A stretch of DNA of 64,000 bases from Thiothrix sp. (GCF_028714775.1 NZ_JAQTLS010000022.1:1-64000), one strand, 5' to 3'. Shown: positions 50,168 through 60,195, counted from the stretch's first letter. The notes: generated by a model not told the origin, from the sequence alone. Translations and numbers: made by a program.

Positions 50168-51510
50168 TTCCTCCCCTCCTCAATACCATAATAAAAAGGT
50201 ATTTCCATTCCGTTATTAATTAATACAACATGATCTGGCGCAATGGATTTAACAAAATAATTATCACCTATCGCCGATCCTTCCATATACTTTTTTCCAT
50301 CCTTAGATACCATGAATGGTGCCTTTCCCACACTAACACTGCGGATAGCCAACTTAATCCGCGCACGTACATCGGTAACGTCCAGAGCGATGGCAGGCCC
50401 CACTCCGTAAGTATCAATGAACTCTTTGCGCAAACTGCCGACCTTTTCGACCTCTTGCTGCGTCAGTTCGCCTTTAACTATAACCTTCTTGCCATCCGTC
50501 GTAATTTTGAGCCTGCCGGAAAGTCCGTTTTTCTCGACGAACTGCACAAAAGAAGCCATATAACCGTCCATCGACTGGAGTTTGGCATCATCAATTGCAC
50601 GCACCCCACCCACATCACTCAAGATAACGGCCTTGACGCGATCCCAGACACCAGACTGACTGACAAACCCTTGTGCCACCAGCTTGCCATCCACCCCTTC
50701 GGAACCCATCTTGATGCCCAACTCGCCCAAAGAACGGGCAATCGTTGCGGCACTATCAGCCATTTCTTCCTGTGACCAAATGTGCACATTGGCCTGAATC
50801 CCGGCGTCATGTATCTGTTGCATCAGGGTATTCCGCTCCACCGTGGTACGGCTATAGCCCCGTAAACTGACCGAACCATCTGCCTCTTTCTGCAACTTAA
50901 AATCCTGCCTCCCTAAACTTTCCAGTAAGGCACTGGCACGCTTTTCAGCAGAATCCACCATCCCAGAACGTTCCAGCAAGCCACTGAGTTGTGGCGCAAA
51001 GAAAATGAGGTTGCCCAATAACAACAGGGCTAAACCAATCGCTGCATACGTCCCACTACCCCAAGATTTTTTAGGGGTGGGTTTTTTATCCGGTTCGGCA
51101 ATAACATCCGCTTTGCCCCCCAAGGATGCGACTTGTCCATCAGCCTGATGTGGGCGGCTAGTTACCGCTGGACTGGACGCGGCAGATACTTTTGCGCCGC
51201 CGCCCTGCGCATCCACCACCATGAATTCAACATTCCCCAACCTGACCGTCTGGTAGGGTTGCAAACCTATCCCCTCAGGGGCGACATCAACCTCCTCAAC
51301 AAAAACAGGGCGGGCAAGCGGCTGCAAAGTGATACCGCTTTGCGTAATCTGTAAACGCACATGTTGGTCAGCAATGGCCTCATCATGCAGGATAATGTCG
51401 CTGTTCATGGAGCGTCCTATAACGACACTCCCGATTTTCAACCTGACGGAAGCCCCGGCATTAATACCGCTCAGGACTTTCAAAATAAACGCTGTGTGCT
51501 GGACTGGCAT
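50164..51510 (-). CDS. sctD: T3SS inner-membrane ring protein SctD
   Basis: A 448-residue bitopic protein. The N-terminal cytoplasmic FHA-like domain (residues 1-110, GASVRLKIGSVVIGRSMNSDIIL) leads to a linker, one transmembrane helix (about 150-172) and a periplasmic part with ring-building modules (RGYSRTTVERNTLMQQIHDAG..., DVTDVRARIKLAIRSVSVGKAPFMV). SctD with SctJ makes the double inner ring. It lies 8 bp after sctC. Confidence 0.9.
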   Translation of the reverse strand: MPVQHTAFILKVLSGINAGASVRLKIGSVVIGRSMNSDIILHDEAIADQHVRLQITQSGITLQPLARPVFVEEVDVAPEGIGLQPYQTVRLGNVEFMVVDAQGGGAKVSAASSPAVTSRPHQADGQVASLGGKADVIAEPDKKPTPKKSWGSGTYAAIGLALLLLGNLIFFAPQLSGLLERSGMVDSAEKRASALLESLGRQDFKLQKEADGSVSLRGYSRTTVERNTLMQQIHDAGIQANVHIWSQEEMADSAATIARSLGELGIKMGSEGVDGKLVAQGFVSQSGVWDRVKAVILSDVGGVRAIDDAKLQSMDGYMASFVQFVEKNGLSGRLKITTDGKKVIVKGELTQQEVEKVGSLRKEFIDTYGVGPAIALDVTDVRARIKLAIRSVSVGKAPFMVSKDGKKYMEGSAIGDNYFVKSIAPDHVVLINNGMEIPFYYGIEEGRK

Positions 51511-51518
51511 AAGTTGGC

Positions 51519-52187
51519 CTATTTTTTATTTTTGACGACATCAACCATATCGAAACCCGGAAACTTGTCGCCGGTTTTCACATCCCACGAGGAACCCATG
51601 TTCCCTACCGGGTCTTCCGAGCTAAAGTTAACCACACCATTTTTATCCTTCCATCGGTACACCTGCCGCTTCTCCAGACTCTGGGTATCCATCACCTGCG
51701 CCATGTCCAGCACCGAGCTAACAAAACGCTCAGGCCCCGTAAAGTAAATGATGTTGTCCACCTCGGAAATTTCCCATTGGAAACGGTCTTCCAGCACGCC
51801 CAAACGCTTCATGGAATTGGTGAACTCTGCCGGGGAGGTTTTTTTGAGGCTGACAGATGCGGTTTGCACCTCGTCCTCTTTGTAGACATACAAGGCTTCT
51901 TTGTCGTAATACCAGATCAACCCGTAGGTTTTGACCAGTTCCTGAAAAATGTCCACAGGCTTCCTGAGTTTGAAATGCAGGCTGACAACATCCTTGACCT
52001 TAGGGCTGACCACGATCGGAATATCTTGGGAGGCTGCAAATGTTTTCAGCAAATCAGTCAATGGCTCCTGATCAGAAAAGTGTGAATAGCTATCCTCTTT
52101 CCACGAAATTGGTGAAGCGACAGCAACCCCACTGAAAAACAGCAATAAAAAAACAATCCAACCCGACACCAAACATTTCTTACCCAT
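51519..52187 (-). CDS. SctC N-terminal domain protein without secretin channel, DUF4124-like tail
   Basis: A 222-residue exported protein with a Sec signal (cut near AVA-SP). Residues about 28-170 are the N0/N1 part of T3SS secretins (PLTDLLKTFAASQDIPIVVSPKVKDVVSLHFK...VKTYGLIWYYDKEALYVY...FQWEISEVDNIIYFTGP). In place of the usual 350-residue N2/N3 and secretin barrel, the chain continues QVYRWKDKNGVVNFSS, which resembles DUF4124, and ends. No frame for the missing part is present before sctD. First gene of the minus-strand unit. Confidence 0.85.
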   Translation of the reverse strand: MGKKCLVSGWIVFLLLFFSGVAVASPISWKEDSYSHFSDQEPLTDLLKTFAASQDIPIVVSPKVKDVVSLHFKLRKPVDIFQELVKTYGLIWYYDKEALYVYKEDEVQTASVSLKKTSPAEFTNSMKRLGVLEDRFQWEISEVDNIIYFTGPERFVSSVLDMAQVMDTQSLEKRQVYRWKDKNGVVNFSSEDPVGNMGSSWDVKTGDKFPGFDMVDVVKNKK

Positions 52188-52205
52188 ATCAAATAATCAC
52201 GGCAG

Positions 52206-52324
52206 CATATAGACACGCTCAATATTAGCCATCCCGCCCCACACGTCTACCGCCCCCAGATCAACGCACCAGAAACGCTACCCAATGGAAGCCAGCGATA
52301 CCCAAAACCAAGTTATCCGCTGAT
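52206..52324. promoter_or_regulatory. Divergent sctC/sctQ promoter region with two shared motifs
   Basis: CATATAGACACGCTCAA (52206-52222) and TTATCCGCTGAT (52313-52324) recur, in the same order and orientation, upstream of the collagen-like gene (61996-62012 and 62084-62095). A second TTATCC lies at 52334-52339. These are candidate activator sites for the T3SS; the remainder of 52188-52434 has no ORF. Confidence 0.55.
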
Positions 52325-52434
52325 CCCCCCCACTTATCCAATAACACAAGCTCCTAGCCCCACAAGCCCTTATAGTGCTACTTGGATAGCTAACGTCATG
52401 AACATCAAGGCCGATATTGGGAACAATAATAAGA

Positions 52435-53493
52435 ATGGATACCCCGAAAACTCACCTCAAACCCCTACGGCTCCCCAAGCTGGCTGTGCACGCGGTGCGT
52501 CTGAATAACCTGCTGCTAAACAAAACTGTAGGCTATGGATTCCAAGTCGATGAAGGCAAAGTTTTCCGTTTCCGCATGACGCCGGGTGACATCAGCACCC
52601 AAAGCATCTGCCCCATCAGCCTAACACTGGAACTGGGTAACACAACGGCTGGGCTATGGCTTACCAGTTGGCCCTTGCAAGAGCGCATCAACCAATTTGT
52701 CCCCGACAATATGCTGCCAAAACTACCGGAAAACCTTTCGATCAGCGTCGTGGAAAATGCACTCGGATTATTGTTACGTGAAGCCGAACAAGGGCTTGGG
52801 CTGAAACTTGGCATCCAATCCATGTCTGCCGGATTACAAAGCCCGCTGTATTCCATGCCCTTTGGTTTTGAAATGCAGATTATGTCCACGGTGGATAATT
52901 CCGTGCTATATCAAGGCACTGGCCTGCTATTGCTTGACCCGCAACTGTACCCGCACGTACAAGAACGCTTGCGCTTCTGGCCTTCTGACTCCAATCCCGA
53001 TTGGGAAGAACACCACACCCCGCTACGCCTAGAAATCAGCCGCAGCGTACTGACCATGCAGGAAGTCAACCAGCTACAAGCCTCCGACCTGATCCTGTTG
53101 GAAGACACCCGTTTCCACCAGCACGGCATGGTCAAACTGTGCATTGACTCAGGTTACTACTGCGAAGCCAGCTTTACCTCCCGCGAAAAAACCGCTTTAA
53201 CCATCAACAGCGAGTGGAGACCCATGAGCGATAATGAACAAAAACAAAACATTGAACACATCAGCCAAGTACCTGTGCAACTCTCTTTCGACCTCGGGCA
53301 AAAAACCTTGTCATTCAATGAAGTCAGGCAGTTACGTCCCGGTTATATACTGGAACTGGGCATGACCCTGCCTGAAATTGTGCAGATACGTTCACAAAAC
53401 CGCCTGATTGGTTCGGGGGAACTGATTGAAATCAACGGACGGGTCGGCATCCGCATCCTCAACTTGTTCAGTAAGAAAGCCAAAGGCAACTGA
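52435..53493 (+). CDS. sctQ: T3SS cytoplasmic ring protein SctQ
   Basis: A 352-residue FliM/FliN-like sorting-platform protein. The C-terminal SPOA domain is clear (VPVQLSFDLGQKTLSFNEVRQLRPGYILELGMTLPEIVQIRSQNRLIGSGELIEINGRVGIRI). An in-frame ATG at 53224 (residue 264) with GGAGA before it could give a separate SctQ-C of 89 residues, as in Yersinia. The start at 52435 is an ATG; a TTG at 52417 is also in frame. Confidence 0.9.
   Translation: MDTPKTHLKPLRLPKLAVHAVRLNNLLLNKTVGYGFQVDEGKVFRFRMTPGDISTQSICPISLTLELGNTTAGLWLTSWPLQERINQFVPDNMLPKLPENLSISVVENALGLLLREAEQGLGLKLGIQSMSAGLQSPLYSMPFGFEMQIMSTVDNSVLYQGTGLLLLDPQLYPHVQERLRFWPSDSNPDWEEHHTPLRLEISRSVLTMQEVNQLQASDLILLEDTRFHQHGMVKLCIDSGYYCEASFTSREKTALTINSEWRPMSDNEQKQNIEHISQVPVQLSFDLGQKTLSFNEVRQLRPGYILELGMTLPEIVQIRSQNRLIGSGELIEINGRVGIRILNLFSKKAKGN
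53224..53493 (+). CDS. Internal SctQ-C product (alternative start)
   Basis: ATG at 53224 lies in frame inside sctQ, preceded by TGGAGACCC, and would give an 89-residue SPOA domain. YscQ and related proteins are known to give a short C-terminal product by internal initiation that forms part of the cytosolic pods. The sequence here permits it but does not prove it. Confidence 0.5.
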   Translation: MSDNEQKQNIEHISQVPVQLSFDLGQKTLSFNEVRQLRPGYILELGMTLPEIVQIRSQNRLIGSGELIEINGRVGIRILNLFSKKAKGN

Positions 53494-53496
53494 GGC

Positions 53497-54150
53497 ATGG
53501 AAAGCTTACCCAATCCAGTCATTTTGGTAACAGCCCTGACCTTATTGGGGCTAGCCCCGTTCATTGCCATCATGATCAGTTCCTTTGTCAAGCTGGTGAT
53601 TGTCATGCACCTAATCCGCAGTGCGCTTGGCTTGCAGCAGGAACCGCCGAACATCGCCATCAGCGGCATTGCCATCATCCTGTCGATTTACATCATGGCT
53701 CCCGTGGCGATGGAAACCTATGAAATTTTCAACACCCACAACATCAACATTGAGGACATCCGCAACCCCCAACTACTGGACGCGCTGGACGCCAGCAGCA
53801 ACCCCTTACGCGATTTTCTTACTAAGCATTCCAGTGAAAGCGAACGGCAGTTTTTCGTCCAGACCACCCAAAAAATCTGGCCTGCCAAATACGCCCAATC
53901 CATTACGCCCAGCCATTTGCTGGTCTTAACCCCAGCGTTTATGGTCAGTGAATTAACCAATGCGTTTCAGGTCGGTTTCTTGCTGTTCCTACCCTTTGTG
54001 ATCATTGACCTGATCGTATCCAATGTGCTGATTTCAATGGGCATGATCATGGTGTCGCCAATGGTTATTTCCTTGCCATTCAAGCTGTTACTGTTCGTGC
54101 TGGTGGATGGTTGGTCGCGCCTAATCCACGGTTTGATCTTGAGTTATTAG
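53497..54150 (+). CDS. sctR: T3SS export apparatus protein SctR
   Basis: A 217-residue FliP-like inner-membrane protein (TALTLLGLAPFIAIMISSFVKLVIVMHLIRSALGLQQEPPNIAISGIAIILS...). Five copies build the export gate with SctS and SctT. Complete and normal in length. It begins 3 bp after sctQ. Confidence 0.95.
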   Translation: MESLPNPVILVTALTLLGLAPFIAIMISSFVKLVIVMHLIRSALGLQQEPPNIAISGIAIILSIYIMAPVAMETYEIFNTHNINIEDIRNPQLLDALDASSNPLRDFLTKHSSESERQFFVQTTQKIWPAKYAQSITPSHLLVLTPAFMVSELTNAFQVGFLLFLPFVIIDLIVSNVLISMGMIMVSPMVISLPFKLLLFVLVDGWSRLIHGLILSY

Positions 54151-54152
54151 CC

Positions 54153-54425
54153 ATGAATGAGACAGAGATCGTCCACTACACCGCGCAAGCCATGCAACTA
54201 GTCTTGTACCTGTCCATGCCAGCCATTCTTGCCGCAACCATCGTGGGGCTGATCATTGGCTTGTTGCAGGCATTAACCTCGATTCAGGAACAAACCTTAC
54301 CGCACGGCTTCAAGCTGATTGCCATTATGTTCGCCATTGCCGCCACCGTGCGCTGGATGGGGCCGGAACTATTCACTTTCACCCAAAACGCCTTTGATCA
54401 GATCCCCCTGATCCGTCACCACTGA
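54153..54425 (+). CDS. sctS: T3SS export apparatus protein SctS
   Basis: A 90-residue two-helix protein (MNETEIVHYTAQAMQLVLYLSMPAILAATIVGLIIGLLQALTSIQEQTLPHGFKLI). It wraps around the SctR ring in the export gate. ATG 54153 follows the sctR stop by 2 bp. Confidence 0.95.
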   Translation: MNETEIVHYTAQAMQLVLYLSMPAILAATIVGLIIGLLQALTSIQEQTLPHGFKLIAIMFAIAATVRWMGPELFTFTQNAFDQIPLIRHH

Positions 54426-55207
54426 TGGAACCCAGCGTCATCCAGTCTTGGTTAATGGCATGGGCATTCACCGCCCCCCGGATACTGGTGGCATTCGCGG
54501 TGCTGCCGATCCTCACTGATCCGGTCGTCCCGACCACGTTGCGTAACGGCATCCTGCTGATCCTGTCTTTGTATGTGTTGCCGCTGACCCACGAACAATT
54601 CCTTAACATTGACCTCAGCAGCCTGAACATGCTGGCAATCGTGGTGAAAGAAGGCGTGCTGGGGTTGCTATTGGGCTATGTTTTGAGCGTACCGTTTTGG
54701 GCAATCAAGGCCACGGGGTTCATGATCGACATGCAGCGCGGGGTCATGAGTGCGCTATTTTTCTCGCATACCACCGGCAATATGGTTTCCCCGCTGGGCA
54801 ATCTGTTCAGTTTATTGCTGACCACCCTGCTATTGGTCACGGGCGGGTTTATGACGCTGCTGCAAACCCTGTTCCTCAGTTACCAGAGTTGGCCTCTTGA
54901 CCAATTCGCGTTCAGCATGAGCCTTGAAGTTGCCGATTTCTTCCTAAAACAACTGGATTTGCTGCTGTATACCACCTTGCTGCTGGCAGGGCCGTTCATT
55001 GGCATCATGTTTCTGGTTGACCTTGGCTCTGGGCTGGTGGGGCGTTACCTGCCGCAACTGAACATTTTTCTGATCGCCATGCCGATCAAAAGCGGTGTGA
55101 GCTTTTTCATGCTGGCTCTTTATACGCTGTTCATCGCCGATTACATGAAAAACAGCTTCCTCAAAATCGGGGATGCCTTACCCACGCTGGAAGCCTTGCT
55201 ACGATGA
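54425..55207 (+). CDS. sctT: T3SS export apparatus protein SctT
   Basis: A 260-residue FliR-like membrane protein with about six helices (FTAPRILVAFAVLPILTDPVVPTTLRNGILLILSLYVLPL). It overlaps sctS by one base and sctU by 4 bp. One copy per gate. Confidence 0.94.
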   Translation: MEPSVIQSWLMAWAFTAPRILVAFAVLPILTDPVVPTTLRNGILLILSLYVLPLTHEQFLNIDLSSLNMLAIVVKEGVLGLLLGYVLSVPFWAIKATGFMIDMQRGVMSALFFSHTTGNMVSPLGNLFSLLLTTLLLVTGGFMTLLQTLFLSYQSWPLDQFAFSMSLEVADFFLKQLDLLLYTTLLLAGPFIGIMFLVDLGSGLVGRYLPQLNIFLIAMPIKSGVSFFMLALYTLFIADYMKNSFLKIGDALPTLEALLR

Positions 55208-56250
55208 GCGGGGAAAGTAGCCAAGAAAAATCAGAGAAAGCCTCGCCACGCAAATTAGACAAAGCACGCGAGAAAGGGCAAGTTGCCCGCAGCACCGACA
55301 TCCCATCCACCTTTGTGCTGGTGGTTGCGGTGCTGTACATCTGGGCTTCGTGGGATTGGACAGTAGAACAACTGAAAGAAATGTTCCTGATTGTGCCACA
55401 GCTTTACACGCTGGAGTTCCATCAAGCGCTTCTGGTTGGCATTGATTCGATCTTGCAACGGGGGCTGTTTGCCATAGCCATCCCCTTTTCCGTCGCCATG
55501 CTTATTGCGGGGATTTTAGGCAATATCGTGCAGTTCGGTTTTTTGTTTTCAGCCGAGTCGATCATCCCCAACCCGGACAAAATCAGCTTTTCCCACGGCT
55601 TCAAACGGATATTTTCCACCAAACAGTTCGTTACCACCCTGATTTCACTACTTAAAACTGCCATTGTCGGCGGCGTCCTGCTGATGGTGTTACGCACTGG
55701 CCTGAAAGAATTGCTGCACGCGGTTGAACAGTGCGATGTCGTCTGCCAACAACACGTCATCGAACACCTGACCCGCCAGTTGATCCTGTTCATCTTGCCG
55801 ATACTGGTGCTGCTGGCGGTACTTGACTACCTGTTCCAACGCTCGCAATTCCTCAAAGACCAGCGCATGACCAAGCAGGAAGTCAAACACGAACTCAAAG
55901 ATTCTTATGGCGACCCCCACGTCCGGGAAGCCCGCCACGGGATACGCAGGGAGTTGGCAGAACAGGACATTCAGCAGCGTATCCGTACAGCCCGTCTCAT
56001 TATCCTCGACATGGGCATGGCCATTGCGTTGCAATACGAACCGGGTGTTACGCCACTGCCGTTAATTGTTGCCATTGGCAAAGGCATGATGGCACGCAAG
56101 ATGGTGGAGATTGCCATGCGGCAAAACGTCCCGCTTGCCAGTAACCCGACCCTTGCGCAGGACTTGGCGGATCAGGGAAAAATCGACCAATACATACCTG
56201 AGAGCACCATCTCACGGGTTGCCCAAGCCATGCGCCAGACTGCTATATGA
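55204..56250 (+). CDS. sctU: T3SS switch protein SctU lacking the NPTH autocleavage site
   Basis: A 348-residue FlhB-like protein. Start (SQEKSEKASPRKLDKAREKGQVARS) and four transmembrane helices are normal. In the cytoplasmic part, the segment that should read (T)NPTH(I)AIALKY reads LDMGMAIALQY (LDMG at residues 268-271). The downstream ASNPTLAQDL is the usual ENPPLAR position, not the cleavage loop. Autocleavage is therefore not expected. The bases at 55990-56040 agree with this reading. Confidence 0.9.
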   Translation: MSGESSQEKSEKASPRKLDKAREKGQVARSTDIPSTFVLVVAVLYIWASWDWTVEQLKEMFLIVPQLYTLEFHQALLVGIDSILQRGLFAIAIPFSVAMLIAGILGNIVQFGFLFSAESIIPNPDKISFSHGFKRIFSTKQFVTTLISLLKTAIVGGVLLMVLRTGLKELLHAVEQCDVVCQQHVIEHLTRQLILFILPILVLLAVLDYLFQRSQFLKDQRMTKQEVKHELKDSYGDPHVREARHGIRRELAEQDIQQRIRTARLIILDMGMAIALQYEPGVTPLPLIVAIGKGMMARKMVEIAMRQNVPLASNPTLAQDLADQGKIDQYIPESTISRVAQAMRQTAI

Positions 56251-56257
56251 GGGTATT

Positions 56258-56785
56258 ATGGAACAAGAAAAGCAAGAGATAACCTTTGCCCAACGTTTGC
56301 GAGACGGCTGGCAAAATGTAAAGCAAACCAACCTGCGGGCGCAGGCGCACTACGTGGTTTTCCGTACCGCCCAGCACATCAAGCAACAAAACAGCCTATG
56401 GCTTTATTACCAGCAGCGCTTCGTTTCCGATTGGCTGAAATGGCTGGGTATTGGTGCAGGACTGACCGGATTACTCATGTTACTTAACCCCGATGGCATC
56501 TGGCGCTGGCAATTGCTATGGATCGTCTTGGGCGTATTATCCGCGCCATTGCTGACCGACCTTGTGCTGACACTGCAAACCCTGCTTACGGAATACCCCG
56601 GCAAACATTTCATCGGGCAAGTCATCACGCTCGAACAGGGCATTACCGACGGCAAAGGCAGCACCCGTCTGGATAACCAGCTCTGGCAACTGGCAGGCTC
56701 AGATTGCCCACCCCAAACCCAAGTCAGGATCATTGCCATCAATGACCGAACCCTGTATGTCACGCCACTCAATCAGGTGGCCTAA
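56258..56785 (+). CDS. NfeD-like membrane protein inside the T3SS operon
   Basis: A 175-residue protein located between sctU and sctV. A cytoplasmic basic helix (about 1-60) precedes two transmembrane segments (about 63-85 and 90-108), then a domain IGQVITLEQGITDGKGSTRLDNQLWQLAGSDCPPQTQVRIIAINDRTLYVTP that matches the OB-fold of short NfeD/YbbK proteins. NfeD proteins pair with SPFH-stomatins; none is present here. I know of no standard T3SS component of this kind. GAGGG precedes the ATG. Confidence 0.75.
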   Translation: MEQEKQEITFAQRLRDGWQNVKQTNLRAQAHYVVFRTAQHIKQQNSLWLYYQQRFVSDWLKWLGIGAGLTGLLMLLNPDGIWRWQLLWIVLGVLSAPLLTDLVLTLQTLLTEYPGKHFIGQVITLEQGITDGKGSTRLDNQLWQLAGSDCPPQTQVRIIAINDRTLYVTPLNQVA

Positions 56786-56809
56786 CCCCCCAGCAGGAGC
56801 CTTTTCCCC

Positions 56810-58858
56810 ATGCAGTCCGGTCAAACCCAAGCCTTCCTGAAATCATTGACACGCCGCAGCGACGTAGCTTTGGCCTTGCTGTTGGTGTCGATCATCGCCA
56901 TGATGATCCTGCCAATGCCTACCCTGCTGCTCGACTTGCTGATCGGTTTTAACATGGGCATCGCCATCCTGTTACTGATGGTTGGCATTTATATCCCCAC
57001 GCCTCTGGCGTTTGCCTCGTTCCCATCTGTGCTGTTACTTACCACACTGTTCCGCCTCTCCTTGGGCATTGCCTCCACCCGCTTGATTTTGCTGGAAGCG
57101 GATGCCGGTAAAATCATCCAAACATTCGGTGAATTTGTCGTCGGCGGCAATCTGATTGTCGGCTTAGTGGTATTCCTGATCATCACCATTGTGCAATTCG
57201 TGGTCATCACCAAAGGTTCAGAACGCATTGCGGAAGTCAGCGCCCGTTTTTCATTGGACGCCATGCCCGGCAAACAAATGAGTATCGACAGCGATATGCG
57301 GGCAGGCGTCATCACCTTGGCAGACGCCCGCCACCGGCGTGAAAATCTGGCGTTGGAAAGCCAGTTGTTCGGCTCAATGGATGGCGCAATGAAATTCGTC
57401 AAAGGCGATGCCATTGCCGGACTGATCATTATTATGGTCAATATCATCGGCGGCTTGGCGATTGGCACATTACAAAATGGCATGGGCATCGGCGACGCCC
57501 TCCAGCTTTATTCCATCCTCACCATTGGTGATGGCTTGGTGACACAAATACCCGCCTTATTCATTTCCATCACCTCTGGGATTATTGTCACCCGCATCAC
57601 GGTTGATGAAGACAGCAACCTCGGCTCCGACATCGGCAAACAATTACTCGCACAACCCAGTGCGCTGCTGGCAGCCTCCGGCATTGTTGCGGCGATGGGC
57701 GCAATACCCGGTTTCCCCACCACCGTTTTCCTGTTTTTAGGCATCTTGCTAGGCATTACCGGGTTTGCCTTACGCAAAGTGCAAAACCGCATGGAATTTG
57801 CCGCCGCCGAAGTGACCACCGTTATCGGGCAAGAAGCCTATGGCAAATCCGCCCAACTTGCTGGTACGGAAGCCACACTGGCAACCGAAGAAATGCGCCC
57901 GCTGTCGCCAGTTTTGGTTGAGTTACCCACCCAAGCCAAAGCCCTGATTGCCCCGGAAGCCCTGAATCAGGAATTCGTGCAATTGCGCCGGGAATTCTAT
58001 CTGGATTTGGGCGTCCCCATCCCCGGCATCAGCCTACGCCTTTCCACCCCGCTGGAAGCTGATGCTTACCGCATTTCCATCCGTGGCGTGCCGGTTGCGC
58101 AGGGCAAACTTACCCCCAAACAAAATGCTGCCATGCCGCCGGAAATGCCCGCACCCAGCCCAAGCCCCGGCAATGCGGAACTGGTTCCCGGCACACACCC
58201 GAACACTCCCGATAATATCCAAACCATCCGATACCATTTGGCCTACCTGTTACGTCGCCATGCTGCTGAATTCATTGGCATACAAGAAGTACACACCCTC
58301 TACGGCAAGCTCGAACAAGCAGGCTATTTGGAACTGGTGCGGGAAGCGCAACGCGCCGTCAACACCACCAAAGCGGTTGATGTACTGCGGCGGCTGTTGA
58401 GCGAAGGCATTTCCATCCGCGACCTGCGCCAAGTGCTGGAAACGTTGGTCGAGTACGGCGAAATCGAAAAAGACAGCGGAATGCTCGCTGAACGGGTACG
58501 CATCAGCCTGAAACGCCAGATTTCTTACGCTTTCACCAATGGCACGGGCGTACTGCCGGTCTATATGTTTGCGCCTGAAACGGAAAAACTGCTGCAAAAT
58601 AACCTGCGCCAAACACCAGCGGGGGTATTTTTCGCCCTATCTCCCGATATAACCCAACAATTTGCCAACATCTTGCGCGAATTGGAGGCTAACCATAGCG
58701 GGGATAGCGTGCGCCCAGTCATCCTCACGAGCTTGGAACTGCGGCGGCATGTACGGCGGCATATCGAAATCGGTTTCAGCGGGCTGCCAGTGCTTTCCAT
58801 TCCCGAACTGACGCCCAATATTTCACTGAACCCTGTCGGTGAGATTCGCCTGACATGA
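56810..58858 (+). CDS. sctV: T3SS export gate protein SctV
   Basis: A 682-residue FHIPEP protein. Eight transmembrane helices (first 310 residues), including the FHIPEP signature [21 protein letters not shown], then the cytoplasmic nonameric ring domain ([30 protein letters not shown]). Energy coupling and substrate selection. Full length. It overlaps sctN by 4 bp. Confidence 0.95.
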   Translation: MQSGQTQAFLKSLTRRSDVALALLLVSIIAMMILPMPTLLLDLLIGFNMGIAILLLMVGIYIPTPLAFASFPSVLLLTTLFRLSLGIASTRLILLEADAGKIIQTFGEFVVGGNLIVGLVVFLIITIVQFVVITKGSERIAEVSARFSLDAMPGKQMSIDSDMRAGVITLADARHRRENLALESQLFGSMDGAMKFVKGDAIAGLIIIMVNIIGGLAIGTLQNGMGIGDALQLYSILTIGDGLVTQIPALFISITSGIIVTRITVDEDSNLGSDIGKQLLAQPSALLAASGIVAAMGAIPGFPTTVFLFLGILLGITGFALRKVQNRMEFAAAEVTTVIGQEAYGKSAQLAGTEATLATEEMRPLSPVLVELPTQAKALIAPEALNQEFVQLRREFYLDLGVPIPGISLRLSTPLEADAYRISIRGVPVAQGKLTPKQNAAMPPEMPAPSPSPGNAELVPGTHPNTPDNIQTIRYHLAYLLRRHAAEFIGIQEVHTLYGKLEQAGYLELVREAQRAVNTTKAVDVLRRLLSEGISIRDLRQVLETLVEYGEIEKDSGMLAERVRISLKRQISYAFTNGTGVLPVYMFAPETEKLLQNNLRQTPAGVFFALSPDITQQFANILRELEANHSGDSVRPVILTSLELRRHVRRHIEIGFSGLPVLSIPELTPNISLNPVGEIRLT

Positions 58859-60195
58859 ACTACCAAACCTTTAACTTCCGCCAACTGACCACCCACCTGC
58901 GCACCGCGCTGGACGCTTGCCAACCGCTGGTGCTCCACGGGCGTATCGTGCAAGTTACCGGAACCGTGGTGCGGGCGATTGTCCCGCGTGTCAAACTGGG
59001 GGAATTGTGCTTGCTCAGGAATCCCGGTGATTTGCGTGAAATTCCCGCCGAAGTGATCGGTTTTGAACAAAATATTGCCCTGCTGGCTCCGATTGGTGAC
59101 ATGCAAGGTGTTTCCGCCCACACCCAAGTCATTACCACTGGCAAGATATTGGAAGTCCCCGTTGGTGAAGCCCTGCGGGGTTGTGTGTTGGATGGCATCG
59201 GGCGCATCCAAGAAAACGGCAATGCCGTCCACCCAGTATTGACCGAACGTTACCCCATCTACGCCAACCCGCCCGACCCTTTGTCACGCCAACGGGTTAG
59301 CCGCCCCTTATCGCTGGGCATCCGTTCCTTGGATGGTTTGATTACCTGCGGGATCGGGCAACGCATTGGTATTTTCGCCGGTGCGGGGGTTGGCAAAAGC
59401 TCGCTGCTGAGCATGTTGATTACCCACGCCGATGTCGATGTGTACGTCATCGCCTTGATCGGCGAGCGTGGGCGCGAAGTGCGCGAATTCATTGAGGAAG
59501 CACTGGGCAAGGAAGGCATGGCAAAAACCATCATGGTGGTTGCCACCTCCGACCGGCCTGCGATTGAACGCCTGAAAGCCGCCTACGTTGCCACTGCTGT
59601 TGCCGAATACTTCCGCGACAGGGGGCAAAGTGTACTGCTGTTGATGGACTCGCTCACCCGTTTCGCCCGCGCCCAACGTGAAATCGGGCTAGCGGCTGGG
59701 GAAGCGCCTGCACGCCGAGGTTTCCCGCCATCCGTGTTTTCCGAATTGCCCAAACTGGTGGAACGCGCGGGCAACTCAGCGGTCGGTTCGATCACCGCCT
59801 TTTACACCGTGCTGGTGGAAGGTGATGACATGAGTGACCCAATTGCGGATGAAGTGCGTTCCCTGCTGGATGGGCACATCATGCTTTCGCGGGATTTAGC
59901 CGCCGCCAACCACTACCCTGCCGTCGATGTACTCGCCAGCCTGAGCCGGATCATGCCGCAACTGGTATCCCCCGAACACCGCGCTGCCGCATCCCACATC
60001 CGTAACCTGCTCGCCAAATACAAGGAAATTGAGTTTTTGCTGCGGGTTGGGGAATACAAACACGGTTCCGACCCGCTGGCAGATGAAGCTATCCGTAAGA
60101 TGGGTGCTATTCAAGCATTCCTGAAACAGCCGCCGCATGAACATTCCCATTTCAATACGACAGCGATGCAATTGCTGCAACTGGCAGGCCAGTGA
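58855..60195 (+). CDS. sctN: T3SS ATPase SctN
   Basis: A 446-residue F1-beta-like ATPase. Walker A is [10 protein letters not shown], the catalytic Glu is in [10 protein letters not shown] and Walker B is [11 protein letters not shown]. It separates chaperones from substrates. Complete. The next gene starts at the base of its stop codon (TGATG). Confidence 0.96.
   Translation: MNYQTFNFRQLTTHLRTALDACQPLVLHGRIVQVTGTVVRAIVPRVKLGELCLLRNPGDLREIPAEVIGFEQNIALLAPIGDMQGVSAHTQVITTGKILEVPVGEALRGCVLDGIGRIQENGNAVHPVLTERYPIYANPPDPLSRQRVSRPLSLGIRSLDGLITCGIGQRIGIFAGAGVGKSSLLSMLITHADVDVYVIALIGERGREVREFIEEALGKEGMAKTIMVVATSDRPAIERLKAAYVATAVAEYFRDRGQSVLLLMDSLTRFARAQREIGLAAGEAPARRGFPPSVFSELPKLVERAGNSAVGSITAFYTVLVEGDDMSDPIADEVRSLLDGHIMLSRDLAAANHYPAVDVLASLSRIMPQLVSPEHRAAASHIRNLLAKYKEIEFLLRVGEYKHGSDPLADEAIRKMGAIQAFLKQPPHEHSHFNTTAMQLLQLAGQ

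Noticed and set aside
56143-56154. NPTL in SctU as a variant autocleavage site
   Set aside because: It lies about 45 residues downstream, at the position of the conserved ENPPLAR segment, and lacks the His; the true cleavage loop aligns with LDMG.
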